Of a stretch of DNA of 30,247 nucleotides, positions 1 to 11,700 are shown one piece after another (the first letter of the stretch is position 1; every line of letters starts with the position of its first letter). Made by a program: the position numbers and the translations under genes. Source of the DNA: Tieghemiomyces parasiticus (lineage: Eukaryota; Kickxellomycota; Dimargaritomycetes; Dimargaritales; Dimargaritaceae); assembly GCA_027575765.1 (NCBI GenBank), contig JANBPT010000572.1:1-30247 (forward strand), read 5' to 3'. The notes beneath the pieces are model-generated. The model searched no databases. It was not told the origin of the DNA and was given only the letters and a program-made list of their open reading frames with translations.

Positions 1-2374
1 GGGTTGCTGGCCCATCATCATGGTGATGCGGGCCGATGTATGTGGTAAGGAGAAGAGAGTGGACGTAGTAGACGGGTGAGGCCAGGAGAAGAGGCAGGAG
101 TCAGAAGGTGGGGTGGGTGGGGGCGGCGTCGAGTACGAATTAAATAGAACCCAGTGTTTAGCATACGGTAGCGATGGGTTTGCTGGAGGGGAGGGGCGAG
201 GAACCAACGGGCACAGGAATGTCATGGTCTGGCCTGGTTGGGGGGGAGGGTGGTCTAAATGATCAGTGATGCGTAAAATAAGCATCGAGTGGCACATTGA
301 GAGGTCGGTTGGTGCAGGTCAGACGCTCATCTTTGTCCAACTGCAGGGTCGCAATGGTATCAGAAAAAAGGGGAGGGGTCAGCAGCAGAGTGCGGGCCGG
401 AGTGGGGTGCTGCCGGTGGCGAGTTGCGATGCCCCCCCCCAGGGTTGGTGGGCCCATCAGGCTTTAGGGTTCTCAATATGATGCGTGTACCTGACCTAGG
501 CTGGGTTGCGGAGGTGTGCGATTGGAATTGAGTTGCTCTTTTTTGGGGGAGGGCAGAGCGACAGATGGCGCTACCAGTTCATTCCATTGACCACCAGACG
601 GGTTGATCGGCCAGTCTCCAATTCTGCTGACCGGGCTAATTAGCGAGGTGTAGTGTATTCATTCGCTGGGCCTGGGCAGGGCGCGTAGTTGATATATCAG
701 TAGGGTTGGGCTTCCACAGTCCGGCCAACATCCTGCAGGCCTGGGGAGCCGCGGGAGACTAGCGGTGAAGGTGTGAGAAGCTGCAATAGTGCCGCGGGCG
801 CGTATAAACAGGCCTGCCCGACCAAGTCTTGCCCTATCTGGGAAGGTGATGCCGCAGGTAATGCACGCGAACACCCCGGCCCATAATTCCCATCCGTAGA
901 TACCCGTGCGGCCATGGCACACGGAGTCTGGTGAAAGTGAGGGGAGGTTCGCCGCTCAGACGGCCGAGCTTGCGGCTAAGGACCTTGCCGTTCCCTGCCC
1001 ATTGGTTCGGGCGCCCCCGGCCCTCCTCTCAACCAACGGCGAATCAGCCCCTCTGCCGCTTATCTGATGCTCGACCCGGTTGCTGATCCTGCCGACCGGT
1101 GTCCATTCGGGCTACTGAAGGCGTGGTAAAGGCCGCCTGGCCGACACGGCGCGTGTCTGGTGGTTGGCCTACCATGGGGTCTTGTGGGTCGGGCCTGGCC
1201 TCGTAGCCCTCCCCACACTACGGGGCGTCATGCCACCCCACCCTGCCCTGCAGCTCATCCCCATACCCCACCTGCGCCACCAGGGGCCGCCTCGGGCCCC
1301 GCTGCCATAATGTATTTAGCCGATAAGCCGAGAGGAGGGGGGTGTCCGTCTATGCTACATCCCGGGAGTGCACTAGCTTTGGCGGCGGGGGGGGGGGGCT
1401 AACGGACAGGCCGAGAGGGAGCCGATGGATTCACAACGTGCCTTCTTTTTCTTCCCATGTCATTGGGTTTAGTCGGCAGCTGATCGGTCACCGTCCTGGT
1501 TCCGGCGGCTATCCGTGGATTCGCGGGTGTGCGTGTGTGCGTGCCACCCTGACCTGTGCTTTATGACTCGCCCTCCCCCACGCCCGCTCTTCCGGCCAGG
1601 GCCCGACTAGTGCCCGCGGAGAGATAAGCACCAGGAATGCTTTTTTATCGGACGCTGCCCAGGTTGCCAAGCACCGCACCTACTCCGACACAGGGCGGGG
1701 ACCCTGTAGATTCTACAGGCCTGTCCCTGGTGGCCCCTGGCATGGCGTGGACCACCCTCGGACGAAGGCGGTGGTGGGACGGTGGACATTCCGTGCTTAG
1801 CACCTTACTAGCGGGAAACCGGTAAAAACCAGGGCCGATAAGAATGCTGGGGTCTAGGACGAAGGGGGTAGCGGCGGTAGGTAGTCGCAGTCCGCTCGAT
1901 ACGGGTATGATAGACGGATGGCTTAAGCTGGATATGTATGTGGATGGGGGGCATATGCTAGTCGTGGCCTAAATTAGGAAGACTTGCCGACGGAAAATAT
2001 AGTGCCTGGCGGGCATCGCGGCGTAAGGCTAGGTGGGAAGGGAGGGGTGGCAGCGTCCCTCCCCCACTTGGCGGGCGGGGCCGCCCAATCTACCCGGGTG
2101 CATAGGAAGGCACCGCCCACCATCGGTTCTGCGGCTGTCGATATGCGCCTGTCCGGGTACGTATATTTCCGGATCTAGACCGTGTGCGTCGGCGTGAGGG
2201 TGGGTGGCGTCGAGTCTACGTGCCAACCGCCCCCGGGGCAAAATGATCACGCGCTTAGGGCGGTGTCAGCTGCGTAGAGCGCCCGGGGAAGCCCGACGAT
2301 GAGAACTGAAATGTCTGGCTGCCACCGGAGCGATGCTGGCATTGAGAGTCTTGGGCGCATTGAGTGAAGTATAG
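1..2374. other. Intergenic stretch, no supportable gene
   Basis: GC-rich DNA with short open frames on both strands. None carries a motif, signal peptide or splice-linked continuation that I recognise. On the minus strand an ATG triplet run in good context (ATCACC before ATG) lies at 14-22 and would read off the left edge; it could be the start of a neighbouring gene, but only about seven codons are visible. A minus-strand open frame ending at 263 has a protein-like C-terminus (VPLDAYFTHH) but starts without a clear promoter or ATG context, and I do not call it. Confidence 0.5.
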
Positions 2375-3260
2375 TTGACCCAAATACTTCACGCCAACTT
2401 AAATACACCCCGTGTTTGTTGATTATGAGTACTGTCAATCTGTGCCTCTCAGGGAGCTCTTGCTAGCCAGACGTCGAAGCAGACTCTCAAATCACTTGGC
2501 TGGAGCCTCTCAGGCGCCGATTGCCAATGGCCCATGACCGCCTCGAACGTGGCGAACCTCTTACCGCGCAGCCGCCGTTTGACACCCCTGAGCGGCCAAA
2601 TGTTGTAGCGGGACTAGGCAATGGCTGCAGGGAGGGGTCAGAAGATGTTGTTCTCGGGTGCCAGTAATGTTGGCACAGGAGGTCACAGCGCAATGTAGTG
2701 GTGTAATATTACGGCAAGGTCGTGGAGAGGAGACAGGCTAAACTTACACATGTTTTGGCCCATGCCCGGAGTACGGGCTCCAACCCGTAGTCTACGTAGT
2801 GGTTGGCGGAGGCTGTGACGCCGGAGAGGGGGGGCTGGCTCTCAATTGCAACAGGCTTCATCTGGTAACAAAAACAAAAACCAGGCAGCATCACCTTGGG
2901 TTGGTTTGGCCCCAACGGGTCTGGGTTGGGACAGGGCCGCCTTTGGAGCACCCCCTCCGACTATTAGAGCCATCAGGTGGATCATAAAAGTACACTCATG
3001 TCTCATCACCTGTGACGATGGAGTCCAGCAGTATTGTCTCTGGTCCTGTCGAACTCCTCTTGAAGATTGGCGGCCGAACCTATCCACTGGTGGTACTGGT
3101 CATTAGTGAGGCTGCGAGGGACCAAGTGATTGATAGAGCTGCACAATCCCAGGTCCCTGCGCAGGACATTGCGTATGGCACTAGGGGAAGTGCGACAGGT
3201 ATGGACTAGTTGCTCAGCAGTCAGTGGAGGGTGCTCCTCCAATAGTCCCGGGATGCCGGT
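2375..3260 (-). pseudogene. Decayed mariner-type transposase, copy B
   Basis: Read on the minus strand, this stretch is a broken copy of the same element as the plus-strand copy at about 5.57-6.63 kb. Matching segments include LTAEQL, a TSPS-type helix-turn-helix segment, an EEFDR block, and the DNA around 3000-3035, which differs at only a few positions from 5965-6004. Further on, a PKVML segment (about 2890-2910) matches the PKVML of the other copy, and DNA near 2480-2620 matches its 3' third. The reading frame changes at least twice and stops interrupt it. The HDN...D catalytic segment present in the other copy is not recognisable here, so this copy seems internally eroded. In the block 3065-3240 it aligns to the other copy without gaps at roughly three-quarters identity by eye. 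It is a dead Tc1/mariner superfamily remnant; the ends are approximate. Confidence 0.75.
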
Positions 3261-3714
3261 CCCCTAAAGTTTACCCAAGTTATTGGACGGGCGGAAAGAC
3301 AAGACCTCGTCTTCAAGTAAGCGGTGACCCGCTCAAGTGCGGGTTAGCCAGCAGTTGGCGGTGGAACGACTAGGGACGGCTAAGCCTAGTTTATCAGTGG
3401 GCTAAGATAAATGGTATGCTGTCTTTCAGTCCTTGGTGTGAAAATATTAAATGAGGACCCACGTATCATGGTTGGTAAATTAGGGCGGAGAGGGAGATTC
3501 AGCTTTAAAAGTCAACATGATGAAAAGGTAAAGGGGTAGGCCATGAAGTAGGGAGTGATCTGATTCTAAGCAGGTTTAAATGGCTTGATTATTTGCCTTG
3601 GATGTATATAGGTATCAGCTACACCACCACGGTCTGCAGCCTCAAGTTACAATGACTGCGGAGATTTTGAATCACACATAATGTCCGGGACATGTCGAGA
3701 GGAGTACCGTACCG
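3261..3714. other. Intergenic spacer, nothing recognised
   Basis: AT-richer DNA between mariner copy B and the 3' end of the SmD2 gene. I see no coding frame, RNA gene or repeat that I can support. Confidence 0.5.
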
Positions 3715-3720
3715 TTTATT
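3715..3720 (-). terminator. Poly(A) signal of SmD2
   Basis: AATAAA on the minus strand (TTTATT on plus), about 140 bases past the SmD2 stop codon. It is placed as expected for a 3' end signal; the actual cleavage site is not visible. Confidence 0.45.
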
Positions 3721-3857
3721 AATTAGGCCCAAGTCTGGGTATATAAAGAACGATGGTGTCAAACTGGCCAGCGGGGAAAGGGGGGGACTGGCGTACATGC
3801 TACAACAATACGTACCTGCCATGCCACGTCAAATCAAACCTGGGCAAGCGTCGCCCA

Positions 3858-4556
3858 TTACGACGTACTCCGAAGCACTGCGGCACGTTATACAAGGGAG
3901 GAGGGGGGCAGGCAGGATACACTTCCAGTAGTCGAGTTAATGAAGATGATCTTAACCTATAGTTAACCCGTTCCCCGGAGACACTTGCGATAATAGCCTC
4001 ATGACATGTGTAGGTTCAGTGCAATGATACTTACCTAGGATGACCGAGTCACCGCGAAGGAATAGTTTGCTGATGAACCGGTCGCGGTTGACCGGCTTGC
4101 CCTTCTTGGCGCCCTTGTTCGATTTAGGCGTTTCTGTCCACATCTGCAGTCACGAACGGCGCCGAAAAAGGAATAAAAAGGTGGCAGGGTGTGCCCCAAG
4201 GAGAGGTGAGGGGAGAAGGGAGGGGGGTTCAAGTGGGAGCCGGGAAATGGGCAGGTTAGTCCTATCCATCGCCTGTGTCAATGGAAGGGCGTACGATGCC
4301 CATCGTGGCCATTAGCTGACCTGTGAACCATGTTCAGCTAACTTACCTCCTTGACGTTCTCCAGCACCATGTTGCAGTGGCGATCGAATGCCTTAACGTG
4401 GGCCAGGAGCTTGCGATTGTTGCGGCAGTTGATGAGCACCGGCGCACCGGTCTTGACTGCCGTCTGTAGAACAGATAGGGGTCCCGTCGTAAATTCCTTC
4501 TCCTCGATCTCACGGAGCTGCTCCTCCGTCATGAGGGCCTTGTTGGGGGTCTCCAT
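3858..4556 (-). CDS. SMD2: Small nuclear ribonucleoprotein Sm D2
   Basis: Three coding exons on the minus strand: 4347-4556, 4035-4143 and 3858-3877, giving 112 residues. Exon 1 holds the acidic N-terminus and the Sm1 motif with [15 protein letters not shown] and [17 protein letters not shown]. Exon 2 starts exactly at MWTE and carries a lysine-rich linker and the Sm2 motif FLRGDSVIL. The last coding exon is only 20 bases and completes VLRSTS. Introns have GTAAGT donors and TGCAG/CGCAG acceptors, and phases match (0, then 1). The protein is a subunit of the heptameric Sm ring on U1, U2, U4 and U5 snRNAs and acts in snRNP assembly and nuclear splicing. Length and motif order are those of the family; the C-terminus is slightly shorter than in animals. 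The start has good context (ATACC before ATG). Decayed mariner copies lie on both sides. Confidence 0.95.
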
Positions 4557-5569
4557 GGTATCAAATGCGGTGGTCAGGGGAGGGTGAAAAAGAAAAATGT
4601 ACAGGGAGAGCGGGCAGCACCGGAAGGCTAAGGTATGGAAACTCCGAGAAGAGGGAGCAGGCGCTTCTAAACTAGGCGAAACGCGGATGAGGGAACGGGG
4701 GGTACGGCGAGGAGTAAATAAGAATGTGCACGACGCAAAGGTGGTCTAGCCTGCATTCGTTAGGGGTATCTGGTCAACGGATGCACACATCCGCCACGCT
4801 CATTACGCGACCCGCTGCAGTTGGTATTTCTATTGAGATCCGCGCTGACAACCGCATTCGTGGGCCTTCGGTCCGGCTTACCACAAGCAGGCCACATTAG
4901 GTCTGTCGAATTAAAAGGCTCACGTGATAATATTGAATCCACCTTGAATGCCTTACAAACCTAGATACCAATCGATTTTTTAAGAAAAACAGGGAGGCCC
5001 GGTCCTTCTTTTACAGACGTGGGGGGCTGAAACTGACCACTTGAAGGCTAATGTACGTGGGCACAATTGAACGGGTACGAAGGAGCGGACCCTAGGTCAA
5101 CCCTCGCAGATAGTTGTCCGCAAAGTAGGTCCAGGGTTGATCCGTTAGATGGACTAATCTAGGCGTATCTCTCTGAAAAGGGTAGTCTGTGACCTTTTGC
5201 CTCCTGATGATATCGACAGCTTAACAGGAGGTATATATATAATCTTGATATATATAAAGTGACGTCCTATTCAAAGAAAATTGGAGTCTAGTTAAAAACC
5301 TCATGACGCGCCCGGTACTGTGTAGGTTAAGCCAAATCATTGGAGAATTGTAAGCTGCAGTTCTCTTATCGCAGTGTTTCAGACGAAGCCTAAGAGCGTC
5401 AACAATGCCGAGTCGATTGGTATATATCCATTCCAAGATTAAACCATTTGTGACTTCACTATCTACTTTCTTTAAACCATCCATCATGTCTACTTTTCAA
5501 ACCCCCTTCCCCACTCCACTCAAATTAACCAGGCGTGATGTATGATACCTTATTTATAATTACTATTGG
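4557..5569. other. SmD2 upstream region and spacer
   Basis: Contains the SmD2 promoter (minus strand, no clear TATA box) and AT-rich spacer DNA up to mariner copy A. A minus-strand open frame at 5221-5487 has no family resemblance I can name. An imperfect AT palindrome lies at 5231-5257. Confidence 0.45.
5231..5257. repeat. AT-rich imperfect palindrome
   Basis: Two TATATATA blocks separated by a short ATCTTG centre. It could form a small hairpin or be simple-sequence noise; I see no terminator or coding context for it. Confidence 0.5.
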
Positions 5570-6632
5570 GAGGGCCGCAAGGCAGATGGTTTTCTAAATT
5601 TTTTGACTTCCAAGCTGGGCCCGGCTGCCCCTAGCCACTCCACCATCTACAGGTGGCTGGCTCGCTTTCGCACAGGCCACCACTCTTTTGCAAATAACCC
5701 TTGTTCTGGTCACCCATCGGATGATATTGGTGGATATTATGGTGACATATCTCTGGGACGGCTGAGGGAAGACCCTTGACTTACTGCCGAGCAGCTGGCC
5801 TAGACCTGCCATACTTCCCCTAGTACCATGCACAGAGACCTGCACAGGGACATGGGGTTGCACAGCTATTTCAATCACTGGGTCCTCCACAACCTCATTG
5901 ATAACCAGCACCACCAGCGGGTACGTTTTACCACCGAGTTCCTGGAGGAGTTCGACAGGGGCTAGTGACTATACTGCTGGACTCCATTGTCACAGGTGAT
6001 GAGACCTGGGTGTACCTTTATGATCCACCTGTTGGCTATAGTTGCTGGTGGTGGTTCCATAAAGGTGGCCCAATCCCAACTGACACCCACCAAGGCCATA
6101 CCACACCCAAGGTAATGCTGATCATTGTTTTTTTCACCAGGCGTGGCCTATTACACCTGAGTGTCAAGCCTCCCTGATGCCAAGGGCTCCATTGAACTCC
6201 ACGTAAAGTACGGGCCGAAGCCCATGGTCCAGGTCTGGGCAAAGGCACGTGGAAGTCTGGACCGTCACCCCCCTGTGGCTTCGCCATGATAATGCACCAC
6301 CACATTGTCCTATAGCTACGCAGACCTAAATGTCCGGCTCTTCACTCATACTTCTGTCAGCCCTTCCCTACAGTCCTGATTTGCCCCTCCCCCCTGCGAC
6401 TTCTAGCTGTTCAGGGATATCAAACAGTGGCTGAGGGATAAACGATTCAGCATACTGGAGACAAGTTGCGGACGCCTGGTAATCGGAGTTAGCCAGGCTC
6501 CAGCCAAATGACTTGAGAGCCTGCTATGGTAGCTGGATAGAACGAGGTCGCCAAGGAGTACAACGCAATGCCAGCTTTAGTGAATAAACATCATTTAGAC
6601 TTGAGAGACCCGAAACTTTTGGCAGTACCCAT
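5570..6632 (+). pseudogene. Decayed mariner-type transposase, copy A
   Basis: The plus strand reads through the blocks of a mariner (Tc1/mariner superfamily) transposase in order. These are a second helix-turn-helix with STIYRWLARFRTG and SGHPSD (about 5640-5725), an LTAEQL...TSPST segment with a dimerisation-type block ending HWVLHNL (5780-5900), the first catalytic Asp in IVTGDETW (about 5985-6010), PKVML (about 6108-6122), the second Asp in HDNAPPH (6285-6305), YSPDL (6369-6383), and the third Asp in CDF (6395-6403), followed by LFRDIKQWLRDKRF. The spacing between the last two Asp residues, about 34-37 with the lesions, fits the mariner D34D class. Several in-frame stops and at least two frameshifts, one between YSPDL and CDF, make it non-functional. 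The 3' edge near 6605-6632 carries a sequence resembling mariner inverted-repeat ends; the matching 5' end was not found. Confidence 0.85.
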
Positions 6633-8013
6633 AATTATCTAAAGCTGCCTAATTGAGAGGGGAAAGCCAAGGTTGTCGGCCAACGGCGAATAAGAACCAC
6701 CCTGTGAATAATGGGCGCCAAGGAAGCGAGGCGGCTGACCAAGGGTGTTACGCTGGTTCCCCCCCCCTCTTCCCCGTCTCGACGTGCCTTATTGCGGGGG
6801 ATATAATCACGACCCAGTGTCGATGGGGTGCAACGCCTTAACAGGGCCTAATTTGGAGTGCCTAGTTATTGTTCGTCACTGTTAGGAAGTTCAATGGTAG
6901 TCACTCAGATCCCGGCGGCCGGCTCGGCAGAGAAAAGAGGGAGCGGCACTCGGTGGATTTCCGAGCCTGTCCGTCCAAGCTGCTCAATAGAGTGCACCAT
7001 TTTCGCCACTGCGTCGACGTCGGGTAGTAAACTCATTACGGACAATGGTGTCCTTTCTCCCTCTCTGGTGATTGGGAGGCGTAAAGGTAGGATCAAGGCC
7101 TGAAGTACGTTCTTCGGAACCCAAGCGGACCAGGGGTAGGAAGGGAGAGGTCGTGTCTTTTGGCGGGAATACCCGGTCCCAGACCTAGTCTGTGCCACCG
7201 ACATGACCGACTGGTACCCGCAGCCAGTGTAACGGAACGGCCTCGGCCCCCACCCGGACCCTTCCTTCCTCCTCGGCTCCGCTATACCGTTTGGTAGTTT
7301 TACGGAGTTAGATGGGAGGCAACTGACCTGCTCTCATCAAAAAGGGTGGATTATTGCCCTATCTTATCCACAGATAGCCAGAACGAGGGTTTGAATATAT
7401 ATACATATATATATAACAATAAAAGTGAATGCAACGGCTAGCGCTCGTAAGTCAAATTTAGGAGTAATAATATGAGTTGTGCTGCGTCAAAACTCGGAAA
7501 TCAGCCAGCCAAAATTGGCGTATGGGCCGTTTCCGCTCATGGTGGTAAATGCCGCAGCGACAGAGACAAGGTACTATAAGAATGGCCAATCGATGGAAAC
7601 GAGGAACAAAGGGTGAGGGAGGGTAAATAGTCCTTTCCACGCACTTGGCTACACAGAGGTGGCGAGCGGCACCTCTACAGGGTACCTCACTGCTACACTG
7701 ACCCGTATTACGGAACCTTCGGCCCGGACCGTTCGAGAATGAGGGCCCTGTCCTGCAGAAGGACTACATGTAGCAACGCAGCGAGTCGGTCACCCCAGCC
7801 CACAGTCCTGCGCCCTGCCGCGGCTTTCACTCCAAGTCGGTGACCTGCTTGCTCTGGGCCCCATCGGAAAGACTGGAGAGGGAGCGATAGGAGGTTCATT
7901 GCAGCGGACGTACCGCCCGTGTCCGTTGACGCCCTCCCCCTTCCCTCCTCTCTATCCCTCTTATCCCCGGCATTGCGCAGCGTTCGCTCCACGGGCGCCC
8001 TCCAACCTTTCTC
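6633..8013. other. Intergenic stretch, upstream region of secreted-protein gene
   Basis: No gene supported. Minus-strand open frames at 6905-7204 and 7708-7992 show no recognisable domain. The last few hundred bases are the likely promoter of the gene at 8152. A TA-type microsatellite lies near 7394-7416. Confidence 0.5.
7394..7416. repeat. TA microsatellite
   Basis: Short run of alternating T and A with one C interruption; simple sequence in a non-coding region. Confidence 0.7.
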
Positions 8014-8020
8014 TATAAAA
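8014..8020 (+). promoter_or_regulatory. TATA box of secreted-protein gene
   Basis: TATAAAA in a CT-rich setting, 138 bases before the chosen ATG at 8152. Transcription starting about 30 bases downstream would leave a pyrimidine-rich 5' leader of roughly 100 bases. Confidence 0.6.
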
Positions 8021-8151
8021 GGTCCCGTCCGCCCCGGCTATGTTTGTTTTTCCAAGCCCACACATCCTCATCTCTGACGCTCGTCACACGCCTTTACCCA
8101 CTCAGCCTTGAACTCCCACTTTTTGGTTTTGACTTTGTCCGCCCTGTCACC

Positions 8152-8775
8152 ATGAAGCAGACGATTGCCACCGTTCTCCTGGCCACCCTCGCCGCCCAGA
8201 CTCAGCTGGCCGCCGCCATTCCTATGCAATATCAGCAGCCTAGTCGCGCGAACGCATTATACGGAACACTGCTCAACAGCCAGCCTGGGGCTTACGCTGA
8301 GTTCTGTTCTAAGCTCAGCTCGCCTAGCCTAAGGGAGAACTTCAAGGATTTTATTCAGCGGCATAGCCAGATCTACATTAAGGATCTCCAGTCGACCTCA
8401 GGGCCCGAGGAAGTGAAGAAGTGGCTTGTGGACGCCTTCACCGCGGCCTACTCTGCGAACAAGAACGAGTATATCTCCGTCCTCGGCGAAGACCGTACCT
8501 CAGCCTCAACGCTTCTGTTTGATCAGGTAGGCCAGCACATCAATATCCTCATGCCGCACCAGGAATCACCTCGCACGCCAATCGTCAATCCTACTATTGA
8601 CGTCGCCCGGGAAGCTGAGGAGGATGCCCGGCGCCACGGTAAACCGGCACCCGTACTGATTAACTCTCACGTCCGGGTTAATGACCCGGCAGGTAAGATC
8701 CTGCTGGATATCATGCGGGACTGTTACCCTCGTCCCGTCAGCCACCAAGTGCAGCAGCTCTCTATGCTCCCTTAA
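8152..8775 (+). CDS. Secreted protein of unknown function
   Basis: Single exon, 207 residues. The open frame extends further upstream, but the ATG at 8152 has excellent context (CACC before ATG) and begins a classical signal peptide: a Lys, then a hydrophobic run TVLLATLAAQ and an AAA cleavage site at about residue 22. Earlier in-frame codons include no ATG that would fit the TATA box at 8014. The mature part (about 185 residues) is mostly hydrophilic, with two cysteines near residues 52 and 191 that could form one disulfide. A Lys/Glu-rich helical-looking middle is followed by a Pro-rich segment. I recognise no enzyme motif, repeat or domain. It may be a lineage-specific secreted protein. 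Strong promoter features and clean coding sequence support a real gene; no function can be assigned. Confidence 0.8.
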   Translation: MKQTIATVLLATLAAQTQLAAAIPMQYQQPSRANALYGTLLNSQPGAYAEFCSKLSSPSLRENFKDFIQRHSQIYIKDLQSTSGPEEVKKWLVDAFTAAYSANKNEYISVLGEDRTSASTLLFDQVGQHINILMPHQESPRTPIVNPTIDVAREAEEDARRHGKPAPVLINSHVRVNDPAGKILLDIMRDCYPRPVSHQVQQLSMLP

Positions 8776-11700
8776 ATCACCATGTGCTACCAGCTTGTCC
8801 GCTATGGCTTGGTACGACGGGCTTGAATCTAGAGCCTCACTGTGGCGTTCCCAGGAGTGCCGGCCTTTTATTTCTTTTTGGCTTGTCTACTGTGATGATG
8901 TAACCATGTAAAGTGGAAGTTGTTTGTCCTACTGCTCTATATAAAACAAGTCCCGATGAAGTTTTAACCAACGATCTTTGAATGGAATATCCGCCAGACT
9001 AGCTTCCGTGGTGAGGTATGTTTAACTATGCGACAAAGCTGACCGTCTAATCGACAAATTAGAAATTGGCGAATGCTGACCTGCAGGTCGGTATCCGCAG
9101 GTCCAATTTATTGGTGGTCATCCTTTTCAAAGTATTGTGCTAGCCAGTTGCTCGCCAGAATTGAGATAGCTTACGCTGCCCGTTAACATGGCACCCCCCG
9201 GGTAGCCCACTAGTACTTGTAACACCATTGGAGGAGGGCGTGATTACACCAGAAACACGGAGTCGGAAGCGGTGGTCGGTAATTTTACAGTGGTCTAAAC
9301 AACTGACGGGAGATGCGTAGTCTCAAGTTCCTGCATAGGGCCGTGCGCAAGGTACGGACTAAAGTGTGATTGGCCAGGGTTAGGGACACATTAGTTAGTC
9401 GGGCTCCCTCCTATTGTCACAGAGGAGCTCACTAGGAAGGCCCCCGCCCCTCCTTCCGGTCCAAAGCCGCAGCTGACCATTGCGAACGGTCCTCCTGATG
9501 GAACCGCAGGACTTCCACGATGAACTGGTTGTACCTTCGTAATTAAAAAAAGCGGCAACCTTCCAACTTCAGACGCGAACTCGGCTGGATGTCGGATCCC
9601 TCCCTTCATGGAGAACGACCCGTAACTAAGCTCCTCATCTACACTAAACGGCCTTCTCACTATCAGACAACCAGGCTAATTTAACGAGGTTCAAATCGTT
9701 CACCATTATCGATTCCTCAAGTGTGCAATGAAAACTATCATGTATTCCATCGGCCTACTCGCCTTGCGTCCCTCCCTTGGGCTTCTTTCTAGTCGCTCCT
9801 TCCCCTCAGGCTGCACCCCTCCGTCTCACTATCATGTAGCGGCGAGTATTCTGGCCATGAGGGGAAGCGTTGCCGTAGTATTTATAAGTGTGATTGGATG
9901 TTATTGTTGTGGTATGCGCAAACGTAATCCAAGAAATATTAGTGATAAAGGGCGGTTGATTAATATTAGTACCGACTTGGCGCCTGATATAAGGTAGCGA
10001 CCTGATAATGGACCTTACCGGTATAGTGCTAGAATAGATTATGGTAGAATCGTAGGGAAGCGTAAGGGAGTATTGCAAGGGTTGATCGACAGGGGATGGC
10101 CTAGGTGGCTGCGATAAGTCGGGGAGGGTTAGGTCGTTGCATTGACTATAGTTCTAGCCGAGTGCATAAGTGACGGTGTGAAGGTACGGTGAGATTGTGG
10201 GATGCTTCTGCCTTGCGCATTAGGATGTGAGGTCGTTTTAGGCGACCACAATTGTGTATAATGGTGAAATCTTAATGGTCGAATAACGGTTGTGACAATT
10301 GACGTTTGATGATGTTAAAAATACAACTGAAGGATTGGTAAAGGAAGAGGTAATCATGTAAACAATTATATAATAATCGTGGTCGCCCTAATGACCGCAT
10401 GCACATGCACTTGTGATTATTACCTTATGCTTATTATCTTCTTTCCTCATCTGCCCACTTATGCACTTTCAGGACGGAACAATTGTCAAAACAGTTCCAA
10501 CCATCCTTCCGTGCCCTCACAGCCATCCGATCAGCCCCTCCTTCAGCAGCACCTTTGCTATATTTCCCTACTCCTCCTCTCCTCTCTACACTAGCAGACG
10601 CACCAACAAGACCCTAGACAGCAGGGTCCCACTTGCCATATATGTAAGGTCCCAAGGCACCACCAATTATAATGAACATTGTTGCACACTAGTATATTGT
10701 TTACGTTAAGGATCCAGGAATTTGCCTACAACAATGATTGTTGGGGGAGCTTCCGGAATGTATAGATTCGTTTGAGAGAAGGAGGGTAGGGAGCCAAGGC
10801 GTTTGAAAGGTGCACATGGGGGATGTCTTAGGATTGGAAGGGAGGGGGGCAAAGCTGCGCTCAGGCAACACTTCAGGGTGATAACAGTAACACAATAAAG
10901 CTAGACACGAGTAATGCTTTGAGTCGAAAGCAGCATACGGGGTAGGTAACTAATTGGTAGGGGGCTTTGAAATTTAATCAGGACTTGATTTTAATTTCAG
11001 TAGGTGCCGTTGGGGTCTTTGTATAGTGGAAAAATCTGAGGCATGCTACCATCTATTAGCCACTAGTGGTCCATGAAAGGGCTGGTTGTGGCCTGTAAGT
11101 TGATATCTGGCATACTGAAGGTTAGGCTCAAGCGGAGTGAGATGGTTAACATCGACAATGCGATGTACAAATCACAATAAGCATTGCGATTATTGTGTGG
11201 AAAAAGAAGATATAATGATCAGGATGCAATAAGTGCCGTAATACAGTGTAAAACATTAGAAGGGCTAGCCTTGGTTAGGTTTTTACAGGTATGACCAAAT
11301 CTGTAATTGATCAATGGCCTTCTGGAATCAAGCAGCGGGATTTTCGACGTCGCATCACGTCACCACACCTGACGTTAAGTAACGAGGTGATTCCAAGTAT
11401 TTAGAACCTCCAGGTAATATTTTAATCGATCCAACATCCTCTATTCCTTCTCTGCGGCCTCTATGCGATCAATTTACAACCCAGTCATCCATGCGCCGCT
11501 TATATGCATTACGGAATACTCGATGATTGGTATTTAGATTTCTATAAATAAGTACCTGTTGTCTTCTAATACTATATGAGCAGCAAGAAGACATGAAAAA
11601 TGAAGCGTAAGAACATTATACCGGGACATTATACCTGCAGCGAGCTCTGCAAAGTCATCAACATGATGTAATTTGTACCCGGTTAAATTGAAAACATCGA

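Noticed and set aside
1..22. Possible gene start on the minus strand at the left edge
   Set aside because: Only about seven codons are visible, too little to support a gene.
659..922. Two overlapping minus-strand open frames of about 75-87 residues
   Set aside because: GC-rich DNA gives long chance frames; composition is Arg/Pro/Gly-rich with no motif or continuation.
8044..8151. Upstream extension of the secreted-protein frame
   Set aside because: It has no in-frame ATG and lies in the leader just after the TATA box; the ATG at 8152 gives a proper signal peptide.
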